Part shown: positions 5,759-12,350 of the stretch, one piece after another
How positions within the stretch are numbered: position 1 is the first letter of the stretch
Layout of the letters: every line of letters begins with the position of its first letter
NCBI GenBank assembly: GCA_937897625.1
Contig: CALCNZ010000349.1
Span: 1-12,350 of the forward strand
Reading direction: 5' to 3'
Length of the DNA stretch: 12,350 bases
From: an uncultured Flavobacteriales bacterium
GTDB lineage: Bacteria; Bacteroidota; Bacteroidia; Flavobacteriales_D; Sanyastnellaceae
Notes under the pieces: generated by a model
What the model was told of the DNA's origin: nothing
Database searches by the model: none
The model's input: the letters and a program-made list of their open reading frames with translations, nothing else
Made by a program: the position numbers and the translations under genes

Positions 5759-7138
5759 ATGAAAGCAGCACAAGATTTTATTAATGAAAATAAAGATCGT
5801 TTCTTGAACGAGTTGTTCGAACTACTACGTATTCCTAGCATTAGCGCCGATATGGCCTACAAGGAAGAAGTGGCGAAATGCGCAGATTTGGTGGCGAAGC
5901 ATCTTCGCGACGCAGGAGCAGACAACGTTGAGGTATGTGTGACGGAAGGTCACCCCATTGTATACGGAGAGAAGTTAATTGATCCAAGCAAGCCAACGGT
6001 ATTGGTCTATGGTCACTACGATGTGCAGCCTGCAGATCCTATTGAATTGTGGCATACTCCACCTTTCGAGCCTACGATTAAAGTCACTGAGATTCACCCA
6101 GAAGGTGCCATTTTCGCAAGAGGTTCTTGCGACGATAAAGGACAAATGTTCATGCACGTGAAAGCATTTGAAGCCATGTGGAAAACCAATTCACTTCCAT
6201 GTAACGTGAAGTTCATGATTGAAGGGGAGGAAGAAGCGGGTTCAACTAACTTAGGTCCATTCTGCATAGCGAACAAAGAAAGATTGAAAGCAGACGTTGT
6301 GTTGATTTCAGACACAAGTGTTTTGGCGAACGACATTCCAAGTATCGACTGCGGATTGAGAGGATTAAGTTATGTTGAAGTGGAAGTGACTGGCGCGAAT
6401 CGCGACTTGCATAGCGGTGTATACGGCGGAGCAGTAGCGAATCCGATTAACGTGCTTGCAAAAATGATTGCTTCGCTTCACGATGAAAACAATCACGTGA
6501 CTATTCCTGGATTCTACGACAGCGTTCAAGAATTAACGGAAGCAGAGCGCACTGCGTTGAATGCTGCACCATTCGATGAAGAGGCATACAAAAAAGATTT
6601 GGATATTGACGCGGTTTACGGTGAAAAGGGATATACAACCATTGAGCGTACCGGTGTTCGTCCAACCTTAGATTGCAACGGTATTTGGGGCGGTTACATT
6701 GGAGAAGGCTCTAAGACTGTTCTTCCTTCAAAGGCATTCGCGAAAATTTCTATGCGTTTGGTTCCTCATCAAACTACGGATCAGATTACCGAAATGTTTT
6801 CGAATCACTTCAAGGCCATTGCTCCTGCTGGTGTTCGCGTAGAAGTGCGTCCACACCACGGTGGAGAGCCTGTTGTGACACCAACCGATAGCAAAGCATA
6901 CATTTCCGCATCAGATGCTATGGAGAAAACCTACGGTAAGAAGCCTGTTCCAACACGCGGTGGTGGATCTATTCCAATTGTAGCCATGTTTGAATCTGAA
7001 TTGAATTTGAAATCTGTATTGATGGGATTTGGTTTAGATACCGACGCTCTTCACTCTCCAAACGAACACTACGGTTTGTTCAACTACAACAAGGGAATTG
7101 AAACCATTCCTTATTTCTTCGATAATTTTTCGAAGTAA
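5759..7138 (+). CDS. M20 family metallodipeptidase (carnosinase/CNDP-like)
   Basis: This is a 459-residue cytosolic enzyme with two metal ions that splits dipeptides or similar amides. Ligands and catalytic residues read off by family pattern: H86 and D88 in YGHYDVQP, D125 in RGSCDDKG, catalytic E158 and ligand E159 in EGEEEAGS, D185 in ISDTS, and H432 in TDALHSPNEH. The lid/dimerisation region starts around DLHSGVYGG (217-224), and RGGGSIPI near 400 is the substrate-carboxylate loop. I chose ATG 5759 because MKAAQDFINENKDRFL is the normal N-terminus; the frame is open 48 codons further upstream, but that part overlaps the divergent gene and its promoter. A LEA14-like lipoprotein gene follows after 37 bases, probably in the same transcript. 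The exact substrate cannot be told from sequence. Confidence 0.9.
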   Translation: MKAAQDFINENKDRFLNELFELLRIPSISADMAYKEEVAKCADLVAKHLRDAGADNVEVCVTEGHPIVYGEKLIDPSKPTVLVYGHYDVQPADPIELWHTPPFEPTIKVTEIHPEGAIFARGSCDDKGQMFMHVKAFEAMWKTNSLPCNVKFMIEGEEEAGSTNLGPFCIANKERLKADVVLISDTSVLANDIPSIDCGLRGLSYVEVEVTGANRDLHSGVYGGAVANPINVLAKMIASLHDENNHVTIPGFYDSVQELTEAERTALNAAPFDEEAYKKDLDIDAVYGEKGYTTIERTGVRPTLDCNGIWGGYIGEGSKTVLPSKAFAKISMRLVPHQTTDQITEMFSNHFKAIAPAGVRVEVRPHHGGEPVVTPTDSKAYISASDAMEKTYGKKPVPTRGGGSIPIVAMFESELNLKSVLMGFGLDTDALHSPNEHYGLFNYNKGIETIPYFFDNFSK

Positions 7139-7175
7139 TTTTCGTTTGGGTTGAAATAGATAAAGGGAAAGAAGT

Positions 7176-7658
7176 ATGAGCAAGAAGTTAATTTCAATTC
7201 AATGGATTTTGATTTTTTTCATGGCGTTCACTTTTACTTCTTGTGAAATTTACAAGGAAGTAAAAGTGAAGCGCGTGGAAGATTTTGATCTTTCCGAATT
7301 AACAAATAATCACGTTGCTGCTGTTCTGCGCATTGGTTTAGATAATCCGAATCCATATAAAATTACCCTGTACGAATCCGATTTGGAATTACGTATCGAT
7401 GGCAATGTGGCGGGTACCCTCTCATTGGCTGAACCGGTGGTTCTAGCACCTAAGTCGTCTCAGGTATACGACGTGAAGGTCTTCACGAATATTTCAGACG
7501 TTGAAGGGTTGTTGGGGAATGCACTTGCGCTTATGTTCAAAGATGAAATTGAATTGCAGGCATCGGGGTATGTTCAAGCAAAAGGTTTGGGTGTGAAGAA
7601 AATGGTTCCGTTGTCTTTCACGAAACCCATCAGTCGAAAGGCCTTCAAATTAAATTAA
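7176..7658 (+). CDS. LEA type 2 (LEA14-like) lipoprotein
   Basis: This 160-residue predicted lipoprotein starts MSKKLISIQW, has a hydrophobic stretch 9-20 and lipobox FTSC with the cysteine at 23. The mature part has the LEA14/WHy beta-sandwich signature: VAAVLRIGLDNPNPYKITLYESDLELRIDGNVAGTL, where the DNPNPY turn and the alternating hydrophobic strands are diagnostic, ending with a strand around VPLSFTKPIS. LEA14-like proteins bind or shield other molecules in plants; in Bacteroidota they are common envelope proteins of unknown role. A purine-rich AAAGGGAAAG just before the ATG may act as ribosome site. It follows the dipeptidase by 37 bases. Its last nine bases overlap the 3' end of the convergent HAD gene. 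Confidence 0.82.
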   Translation: MSKKLISIQWILIFFMAFTFTSCEIYKEVKVKRVEDFDLSELTNNHVAAVLRIGLDNPNPYKITLYESDLELRIDGNVAGTLSLAEPVVLAPKSSQVYDVKVFTNISDVEGLLGNALALMFKDEIELQASGYVQAKGLGVKKMVPLSFTKPISRKAFKLN

Positions 7659-8270
7659 AGGGTCTATTAATTCAGCAGGAGTTTGGTGAGGAAGAAGATG
7701 TAACCCTTTCAATCCGGCTTTTATTGAACCTTCCACATGTTGAATAGAATCGTCGATGAAGATGGTTTTTGCGGGTGTAAGGTTATGCCGTCTGCAAATC
7801 TCTAAGAAGGCTTCAGGATTGGGTTTGCGCATTCCTAGAACGTTGCTGTAATGCACAAACTCAAAAGCCGATTTGAATTTTTCTAAGCCGTAGGATTCAT
7901 CTACCATGCGTTCAAAAACCTCGACATGAATCATGTTCGTGTTGCTGAACAAAAAAGTGCGAATACCTTTTGCTTTAAGCTCGTAAACGTGATCTACGCG
8001 CTCGGGATGCAAATAAAGCAAAATGCTGTTCCATGCGTCTACCAACTCTTGTCTCGTGGCGTTTGGAAGATAGCTGGCAATCCAAATATAAAATTCCTCT
8101 CCGGGAATTTTACCTGTTTCCAGTAAGTCGAATATTTCGTTTTGTTGCGCCTGGGAATAGGCCGCCGCAAACGAATCCATTCCGAGTGCTTCGAAAGCTC
8201 TTACAGGTGCGTTGTAATCTATTTCAAAAAATACACCGCCAAAGTCAAAAATTACCGCTTCATACTTCAT
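7650..8270 (-). CDS. HAD-superfamily phosphatase (subfamily IA, YihX-like)
   Basis: This is a 206-residue HAD hydrolase. Motif I is FDFGGV with nucleophile D9; the usual second Asp two residues later is Gly (G11), as in the YihX/epoxide-hydrolase-N branch, which still includes active phosphatases (E. coli YihX acts on glucose-1-phosphate). Motif II is FLFSNTN with S109, motif III the lysine K149 in MRKPNP, motif IV IDDS with D173/D174. Residues 18-90 form the helical cap. It is the last gene of the leftward cluster, 21 bases after the regulator gene. A perfect TAnnTTTG motif 5 bases before the ATG suggests it can be transcribed alone. It is not the KDO-8-phosphate phosphatase (KdsC), which is a capless HAD type, despite kdsB being nearby. 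The substrate is unknown. Confidence 0.88.
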   Translation of the reverse strand: MKYEAVIFDFGGVFFEIDYNAPVRAFEALGMDSFAAAYSQAQQNEIFDLLETGKIPGEEFYIWIASYLPNATRQELVDAWNSILLYLHPERVDHVYELKAKGIRTFLFSNTNMIHVEVFERMVDESYGLEKFKSAFEFVHYSNVLGMRKPNPEAFLEICRRHNLTPAKTIFIDDSIQHVEGSIKAGLKGLHLLPHQTPAELIDPLI

Positions 8271-8275
8271 GAAGA

Positions 8276-8283
8276 CAAAGGTA
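8276..8283 (-). promoter_or_regulatory. Candidate -7 element of the HAD phosphatase gene
   Basis: TACCTTTG on the minus strand is a full match to TAnnTTTG and ends 5 bases before the ATG at 8270. At 19 bases upstream is TTC (8305-8303), two of three bases of TTG, inside the end of the regulator gene. Confidence 0.35.
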
Positions 8284-8291
8284 AGTCAGGA

Positions 8292-8648
8292 TTAGAATTC
8301 TGGAATTTTCTCTCCTGTCTTTGCTTCAAACAAGGCGCGCAACAAAGCGTATTTTTCGCGAAGATCTGTTAATTCTTTTTTCACTGCAACGATATCGTTC
8401 TCTAAACTCTCTGCACGCATTTCGCTTGCCTCGTCAAGGGTAGATCCACTGGAAAGAATTTTTGAATAGAGCGAAAAGAAATCGGTGTCTAGTGCTTTTG
8501 ATAGATCGAAAAGAAGTTTTGAATCTACTGAATCTCTTCTGTAAATCCCGTAAACGTTTTGTTTCGAAGTGTTAATGATCTTAGCCAATTCTGTTGGACC
8601 AAGACGCAAATCTTTTGCTCTGTTTTTAATACGTTCTCCTATGCGCAT
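8292..8648 (-). CDS. Small XRE-type helix-turn-helix regulator with C-terminal coiled coil
   Basis: The protein has 118 residues. The first 60 form a helix-turn-helix of the Cro/CI (XRE) type: ERIKNRAKDLRLGPTELAKI, then the recognition-helix region SKQNVYGIYRRDS and the closing SKALDTDFFSLYSKIL. Residues 70-108 are a heptad-like acidic/basic helix (EMRAESLENDIVAVKKELTD), probably a dimerising coiled coil, typical of a recurrent small Bacteroidota regulator type. No ligand domain is seen. Directly before the start codon lies an 8-bp inverted repeat (8653-8675) that could be its own operator. It stands between a SPOR gene and a HAD gene, both in the same direction, but targets beyond itself cannot be named. 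Confidence 0.8.
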   Translation of the reverse strand: MRIGERIKNRAKDLRLGPTELAKIINTSKQNVYGIYRRDSVDSKLLFDLSKALDTDFFSLYSKILSSGSTLDEASEMRAESLENDIVAVKKELTDLREKYALLRALFEAKTGEKIPEF

Positions 8649-8652
8649 AGTG

Positions 8653-8675
8653 TGTTTTGATTGTAGCTCAAAACA
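8653..8675. promoter_or_regulatory. Inverted repeat just upstream of the HTH gene, candidate operator
   Basis: TGTTTTGA (8653-8660) and TCAAAACA (8668-8675) are perfect 8-bp reverse complements around a 7-base spacer. The repeat ends 4 bases before the regulator's ATG at 8648. Arm size and placement fit a dimeric XRE repressor site used for autoregulation. It could instead be an AU-rich hairpin in the mRNA leader hiding the start. A -7-like TACGTTTA lies farther upstream at 8690-8697. Confidence 0.45.
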
Positions 8676-8710
8676 AAAACATTAAGCGGTAAACGTATCT
8701 AAATGAAGTG

Positions 8711-9691
8711 TTAATTTTCTTTCAGCCAAGCAGAAGAATTTACTTCTGACTTTATCTTGTCTAAAGCTTCAAGAATGGCTGCGTAATTGGAATCGCTTGC
8801 AGCCGCAACGAGTTGTAAATTTCCTTTTTTTCCTGCGAGAGATGCATTGAATCCTTTTTTCTTCAGCTCCTGAACCATGCGCTTTGCGTTTTCAGATACT
8901 GCGAAAGCTCCAACAATGATTTCATATTTACTACGACTCGAAGTTAAGACTTCGGTCTCTTCAACTTTAACGGGTGTAGTTGGAATAATTTCTTCTTGAG
9001 TTGAAACTACTTCAGGTTTTTCTATTACCGTATAAGTAGGAATGGTACGGTCTGCAGCAGGTGAATAGCTTGCAACTCGACTTTTACTTCCAAATAATTT
9101 GAACGATGCGTATTGCCAATCTGTTGATTCAATCTTGTGTGAAAGTGCAAAAATGCCAACACCTAAGATTGGCAAAGCTAGAACGGCTGCAGCTTTCCAG
9201 ATCCATTTAGAACCTTGCTCTGCACGTTTTTCAAGAACTGATGTTTCTGCTGCAGCTGGCTCTTCAACTTCACGTTCAACAGGGACAAGAATTATTTTTT
9301 CTAAACCGAACGATTCAAGTGAGAAATTTCCTTTACTGTCTGGTATGAATTGAATTTTTCCGAGACGATCTTGAAACAGAATTCCAATTCCTTTCCAAGA
9401 AATTTTTTCGCCACGAAGCAAGGTATTCGATTGTTCTTTCACCCAAGCGTCTAATTCTACCTTTCCTTCCGAATAAGAACAATTGTTCAATGCGCACAAA
9501 GCTGAAACCAACAGGCCGTCGTTTTCTTTGATTTGAGGATTGAATCCGATTGTTTTTTGCGGAGGATAAACCGTATGCAGGCTCGTGTTCAAAGAGGCTC
9601 CCTTGTATTTTGCAATGAATCCGCCCAAACCGGGAAGGACCACGCAATCGTTGGAGTACAATAAATCTTTGATTAGGTTTTCGAACTGCAT
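8711..9691 (-). CDS. HU-CCDC81 and SPOR domain membrane protein
   Basis: The protein has 326 residues. Residues 1-60 (MQFENLIKDLLYSNDCVVLPGLGGFIAKYK...) match the first bacterial HU-CCDC81 domain, and about 62-137 (LVSALCALNNCSYSEGKVELDAWV...SWKGIGILFQDRLGKIQF) the second; these are HU-like folds placed in the cytosol. One membrane helix follows at 163-183 (WIWKAAAVLALPILGVGIF). Then comes a Pro/Glu/Thr-rich linker to ~253 and a C-terminal SPOR domain (254-326, YEIIVGAFAVSENAKRMVQELKKKGF), which binds denuded septal peptidoglycan. The architecture links a DNA- or protein-binding cytosolic part to the cell wall at division sites; this is inference from domains, and the family role is not established. 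It has the best promoter in the window. It follows kdsB by 36 bases and precedes the regulator by 62. Confidence 0.88.
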   Translation of the reverse strand: MQFENLIKDLLYSNDCVVLPGLGGFIAKYKGASLNTSLHTVYPPQKTIGFNPQIKENDGLLVSALCALNNCSYSEGKVELDAWVKEQSNTLLRGEKISWKGIGILFQDRLGKIQFIPDSKGNFSLESFGLEKIILVPVEREVEEPAAAETSVLEKRAEQGSKWIWKAAAVLALPILGVGIFALSHKIESTDWQYASFKLFGSKSRVASYSPAADRTIPTYTVIEKPEVVSTQEEIIPTTPVKVEETEVLTSSRSKYEIIVGAFAVSENAKRMVQELKKKGFNASLAGKKGNLQLVAAASDSNYAAILEALDKIKSEVNSSAWLKEN

Positions 9692-9695
9692 AATG

Positions 9696-9725
9696 CGAAA
9701 ATACGGATTTTTATTGGTCTTACAA
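9696..9725 (-). promoter_or_regulatory. Candidate promoter of the HU-CCDC81/SPOR gene
   Basis: On the minus strand a TTG -33 box (9725-9723), a 19-base spacer and TATTTTCG (9703-9696) fit the Bacteroidota pattern TTG-N19-21-TAnnTTTG with one mismatch. The -7 box ends 4 bases before the ATG, so the transcript should be leaderless or nearly so. The -33 box lies in a 14-bp perfect palindrome. Confidence 0.5.
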
Positions 9726-9736
9726 GCCTAGGCTTG
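9723..9736. repeat. 14-bp perfect palindrome at the kdsB stop codon
   Basis: CAAGCCTAGGCTTG is identical to its reverse complement. It covers the kdsB stop codon (9728-9730) and includes the TTG of the following gene's promoter. There is no T-run after it on the minus strand, so it is not a normal terminator; a dyad binding site is possible but unproven. Confidence 0.4.
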
Positions 9737-10438
9737 ATATTTCAGCAGATCTTCTGGAGTGTCTATTCCTGTTGAATCGTGCGAAGTTACTACAACAGAA
9801 ATAGTTAAGTCATGCTCGAGCCAGCGCAACTGTTCGAGCGATTCGGTCATTTCCAAAGATGAAGGTTTCAACGTTTTTATTTGTTGAAGGGCATTCGTTG
9901 TGTAGGCATAAACCCCGAGATGCTTGAAGTATTCGGGTTCGCCATTTCGAGCAAATGGAATGGTTGATCGTGAAAAATACAGGGCTCTTCCAGAAGTGCT
10001 GAACACCACTTTCACTCTATTCGAATCATTCGCTTCGGCCATGTTTTCAATTTGAACGGCCAGTGTAGCAATATCTGTCTTCGAGGCAATAAGGGCTTGC
10101 GAAAGTTCTTCCAACGATTCCACATGAACAAAAGGTTCATCGCCTTGAATGTTCAACACAAAATCGAAATCGTTTTTAAAGTCGGGAAGAAGCTCGCAGA
10201 TACGCTCTGTGCCGCTGTTGCATTCTTCTGAGGTGTAAAAAACGTTGCATCCATATTCTTCAACATGTTTGAATATGCGCTCGTCGTCGGTAGCTACCCA
10301 AACGTCTTGAAGAGACGAACATTTTTTCGCTTGATCAATTACCCTTCGTATCATAGATTTTCCGTTGATTTCTGTCAACGGTTTTCCTGGGAAGCGCGTG
10401 CTTCCATATCGAGCGGGAATAATGCCAAGTCCTTTCAT
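9728..10438 (-). CDS. kdsB: 3-deoxy-manno-octulosonate cytidylyltransferase (CMP-KDO synthetase)
   Basis: This 236-residue cytosolic enzyme activates KDO with CTP to CMP-KDO for attachment to lipid A, an essential step of LPS core synthesis. Motifs: the nucleotide loop IPARYGSTRFPGKPL (7-21), VATDDERI (48-55), SGTERI (75-80, the CTP/KDO specificity loop), NIQGDEP (96-102, metal-binding Asp), RSTIPF near 157, and the C-terminal LEQLRWLEHDLTI with GIDTPEDL. The length is near the family norm of 240-250, and nothing essential is missing. The ATG at 10438 is one base after the stop of the TonB-dependent receptor gene upstream, so it may be translated by coupling; a TAAGTTTG -7-like motif in the last receptor codons offers an independent promoter. 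Confidence 0.95.
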   Translation of the reverse strand: MKGLGIIPARYGSTRFPGKPLTEINGKSMIRRVIDQAKKCSSLQDVWVATDDERIFKHVEEYGCNVFYTSEECNSGTERICELLPDFKNDFDFVLNIQGDEPFVHVESLEELSQALIASKTDIATLAVQIENMAEANDSNRVKVVFSTSGRALYFSRSTIPFARNGEPEYFKHLGVYAYTTNALQQIKTLKPSSLEMTESLEQLRWLEHDLTISVVVTSHDSTGIDTPEDLLKYQA

Positions 10439-10439
10439 G

Positions 10440-12350
10440 CTACAAACTTAAGGTGTATTGCAACATGGTTAGGCGCGGTTGTTCAATGGCAAGCGGACGA
10501 ATGGCGTAAACGCGATTGAGAACATTGTTCACGATAAGTGAGATTCGATGCTTTTCAGAAAAGGTGTAGCCAACACGTGTGTCGAAAACATAATCTCCTT
10601 TGGTGTGGTTGGCGCGCCATGAAATGATTCCCGGATTGAAAAGATCAGGGAATAATTCTTCCAAGCGATTGAAGGCTTGATCTAAGTTTTGCATGTGTGA
10701 ATTTGCACGGAAACTTAAGCCTGCATTGAAATTTCCTCGCGTTGCTCCAACATCTATTCTCACCAAATGTTGCATGCGATATTTCAAAATATTGTTCTTG
10801 GTGTTCTCGCTAGTGTTTAGATAAGAAGCTTGAGAAAACTCGCCAATTACTATGGTTCCAGGCGTTTGAACAGTGCGAGCGTAGACGTAATCGGGAGTTG
10901 TGCTTATTGGTTTGGTGTAGGTGTAACCAGCCAACACATCGAATTTCGTTTTACGAATGTTTCCTGTTCCCATGATGCTAATTTCCGCACCTTGTACTTT
11001 CGCTCCCCCCGTGTTTAAACTCTTAAATCCAATGGCATTTGTAAGAGCGTTAAGATTGGAAACTGGAACGGGCGCCCACTGACCAAAGGTGAATTCAATG
11101 AAGTTTTTGAATTCTTGTTGAAAGGCTGCCACATCTATGAACCCTTTAAATTCGCCTATTTTGAATCCTTGCTTAACGCCTATTTCAGCGTTGTAAGAAG
11201 TCTCTGGTTTTAAGTCTGGATTTGCAAAAACGTGAATCGCGCCGAGCCCGGTAACAATAAACTTTTCTGCGATGCTCGGAAAGCGGTAGCCCTGTCCGTA
11301 AGAAGCACGTATATAAGTTGCTTGTCCCAATTTGTAGTTTGCTCCAGCGCGAACCACCGGTTTGCCGTTCTTCTCGCTGTTCAACACGAACTGCTCATAG
11401 CGCACACCAGCAGATAAATTCAAGCGCTCGCCAACTTTTTTATCTACTTGGAAATAGGCAGCCGTGTTTCTTGCTTGGTTGTGCCCGTCTGCATTTCCTC
11501 CAACGAATAATTGTCCTCTCGCATCGGTCTTGGTATTCACGACACCTGCGGTGGTTGTGAGGTTTTTTATCTTGTGAAGTTCCCAATTTTTTTGAACTTG
11601 GTATTCCGTATAAAAAACATCTGAGAAATTTCCTTGGTTGTTGTCGTTGTTGTTGTCCAGCGATTGCCATCTCGATTTCAACGAGTGAACCGCACCTTTC
11701 TTGCTTGTGTATTGAATGGAAGGATCCACCGTGTATAATTGCTGAATGGTGCGTGTAGCGCTTCCGGCGTAAGCTCCGTATAATCCAGCACCGCTATTGT
11801 CCCAAATTAATGTTGAAAGTGAATTGCTGGTTGAATAAATTCCAGAAAGCCCAATGTACAGGCGATCTGTTAAGCGGTATCGAAGATTCAGATTCATTCG
11901 AGCTCTGTTTCCGGCATTGTAACGGTCTACTTTTAATGGGTTGTATCCGCCGTTCGAAAAACTTCCGTTTGCAGTATCTTTAATGGGGCCCAGGTGTCCG
12001 TCGTCGTACTGCACACTCGAAGCAAAAACGAAATCCAGTTTTCCGAATTTTTCCGAATGAAGAAAATTAATTCCACTTTTCATTCCCTGTCTATTCCAAT
12101 ACATGGCAGAATCTGATTGTGGTTTAGCATAAATTCCATGATAGACGGAAACTTTTGTCTTGGGTTTAGAAGTGGGATAGGCCGTTCTGAAATTGATCAC
12201 TCCGCTTAACGCGGAACTTCCATAAAGCACGCTGCTGGCACCTTTGATAATTTCAACTTGAGAAACATTTTCGGTTGGAAGGAAACCCCAACTTGGTTTT
12301 CCTGCATCTCCGCTGAGAATGGGAATGTTATCTACCAATACTTGCACGCG
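10440..12350 (-). CDS. TonB-dependent outer-membrane receptor (5' end outside window)
   Basis: The visible 636 codons include the end of the plug domain (QVLVDNIPILSGD, then VSQVEIIKGASSVLYGSSALSGVINFRT, the classic plug signature) and the whole beta-barrel, rich in alternating strands with aromatic ends (IRASYGQGYRFPSIAEKF, NAEIGVKQGFKIGEFKGFIDVAAF, TKFDVLAGYTYTKP). It ends with VNNVLNRVYAIRPLAIEQPRLTMLQYTLSL. The conserved RxSYGxGYRxPS barrel motif and LKPETS suit the siderophore/cobalamin-type (CirA/BtuB-like) receptors rather than the SusC glycan group; no SusD gene is seen after it. The substrate cannot be named. The signal peptide, TonB box and any carboxypeptidase-like N-terminal domain lie beyond the window. 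The gene is followed after one base by kdsB, an unusual partner. Confidence 0.9.
   Translation of the reverse strand, partial: RVQVLVDNIPILSGDAGKPSWGFLPTENVSQVEIIKGASSVLYGSSALSGVINFRTAYPTSKPKTKVSVYHGIYAKPQSDSAMYWNRQGMKSGINFLHSEKFGKLDFVFASSVQYDDGHLGPIKDTANGSFSNGGYNPLKVDRYNAGNRARMNLNLRYRLTDRLYIGLSGIYSTSNSLSTLIWDNSGAGLYGAYAGSATRTIQQLYTVDPSIQYTSKKGAVHSLKSRWQSLDNNNDNNQGNFSDVFYTEYQVQKNWELHKIKNLTTTAGVVNTKTDARGQLFVGGNADGHNQARNTAAYFQVDKKVGERLNLSAGVRYEQFVLNSEKNGKPVVRAGANYKLGQATYIRASYGQGYRFPSIAEKFIVTGLGAIHVFANPDLKPETSYNAEIGVKQGFKIGEFKGFIDVAAFQQEFKNFIEFTFGQWAPVPVSNLNALTNAIGFKSLNTGGAKVQGAEISIMGTGNIRKTKFDVLAGYTYTKPISTTPDYVYARTVQTPGTIVIGEFSQASYLNTSENTKNNILKYRMQHLVRIDVGATRGNFNAGLSFRANSHMQNLDQAFNRLEELFPDLFNPGIISWRANHTKGDYVFDTRVGYTFSEKHRISLIVNNVLNRVYAIRPLAIEQPRLTMLQYTLSL
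10443..10450 (-). promoter_or_regulatory. Possible -7 element for kdsB inside the receptor gene end
   Basis: TAAGTTTG on the minus strand matches TAnnTTTG fully and ends 4 bases before the kdsB ATG, but it also encodes the receptor's final Leu-Ser-Leu codons. No TTG -33 box lies at 19-21 bases. It is listed because the spacing repeats that of other genes here. Confidence 0.25.

Noticed and set aside
7650..8270. HAD gene as kdsC, the KDO-8-phosphate phosphatase that would complete a KDO pair with kdsB
   Set aside because: It has a helical cap and DxG in motif I, as in subfamily IA; KdsC is capless with a DxD motif.
10440..12350. Receptor as a SusC-type glycan importer with a utilisation locus
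   Set aside because: No SusD gene or glycoside hydrolase follows, and the barrel motifs fit CirA/BtuB-type receptors better.

Overview
The window reads as Bacteroidota DNA, probably a flavobacterium-like lineage, from about base 370 to the end. The evidence is a surface protein with a type IX secretion (T9SS) sorting tail, a TonB-dependent receptor, two small lipoproteins with lipobox cysteines, a bacterial HU-CCDC81/SPOR protein, and promoter-like TAnnTTTG motifs near start codons in place of clear Shine-Dalgarno sites. The first ~365 bases look different: they are richer in G+C and use many GCC, ACC and CCC codons. They encode the tyrosine-rich tail of a capsule-type tyrosine kinase, followed by the first residues of a low-molecular-weight protein tyrosine phosphatase. 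That phosphatase stops matching its family in the middle of its catalytic loop, exactly where the T9SS protein begins without a start codon or signal peptide. The simplest reading is a chimeric join (assembly artefact or recent recombination) between two different genomes at about 350-372.

Layout. 1-371: the kinase tail and phosphatase fragment. 343-2079 (+): a 5'-truncated T9SS-exported protein. 2089-2158: small GGGCGAA/TTCGCCC palindromic repeats that run into the end of the next gene. 2131-3650 (-): a two-gene operon encoding the ATPase and permease of an MlaFE-type lipid transporter. 3746-4501 (+): a 40-residue lipoprotein and a SprT-like metalloprotease. 4502-5674 (-): proline dehydrogenase. 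5759-7658 (+): an M20 dipeptidase and a LEA14-like lipoprotein. 7650-12350 (-): five genes in one direction, which in transcription order are a TonB-dependent receptor (5' end outside the window), kdsB, an HU-CCDC81/SPOR membrane protein, a small XRE-type regulator and a HAD phosphatase. Gene packing is tight; convergent pairs abut or overlap, and there is no gene-free stretch over 300 bases within the Bacteroidota part.

Most of the content is housekeeping: envelope lipid transport, KDO activation for LPS, peptidoglycan-associated SPOR protein, outer-membrane uptake, and dipeptide/proline breakdown. I see no defence island, CRISPR array, RNA gene, transposase or clearly new multi-gene system. 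The points most worth checking are the chimeric junction, a recurring -7-like motif placed 4-5 bases before the ATG of six genes (suggesting leaderless transcripts), an 8-bp inverted repeat directly before the regulator gene, and the repeat element that supplies the last codons of the MlaF-like gene.
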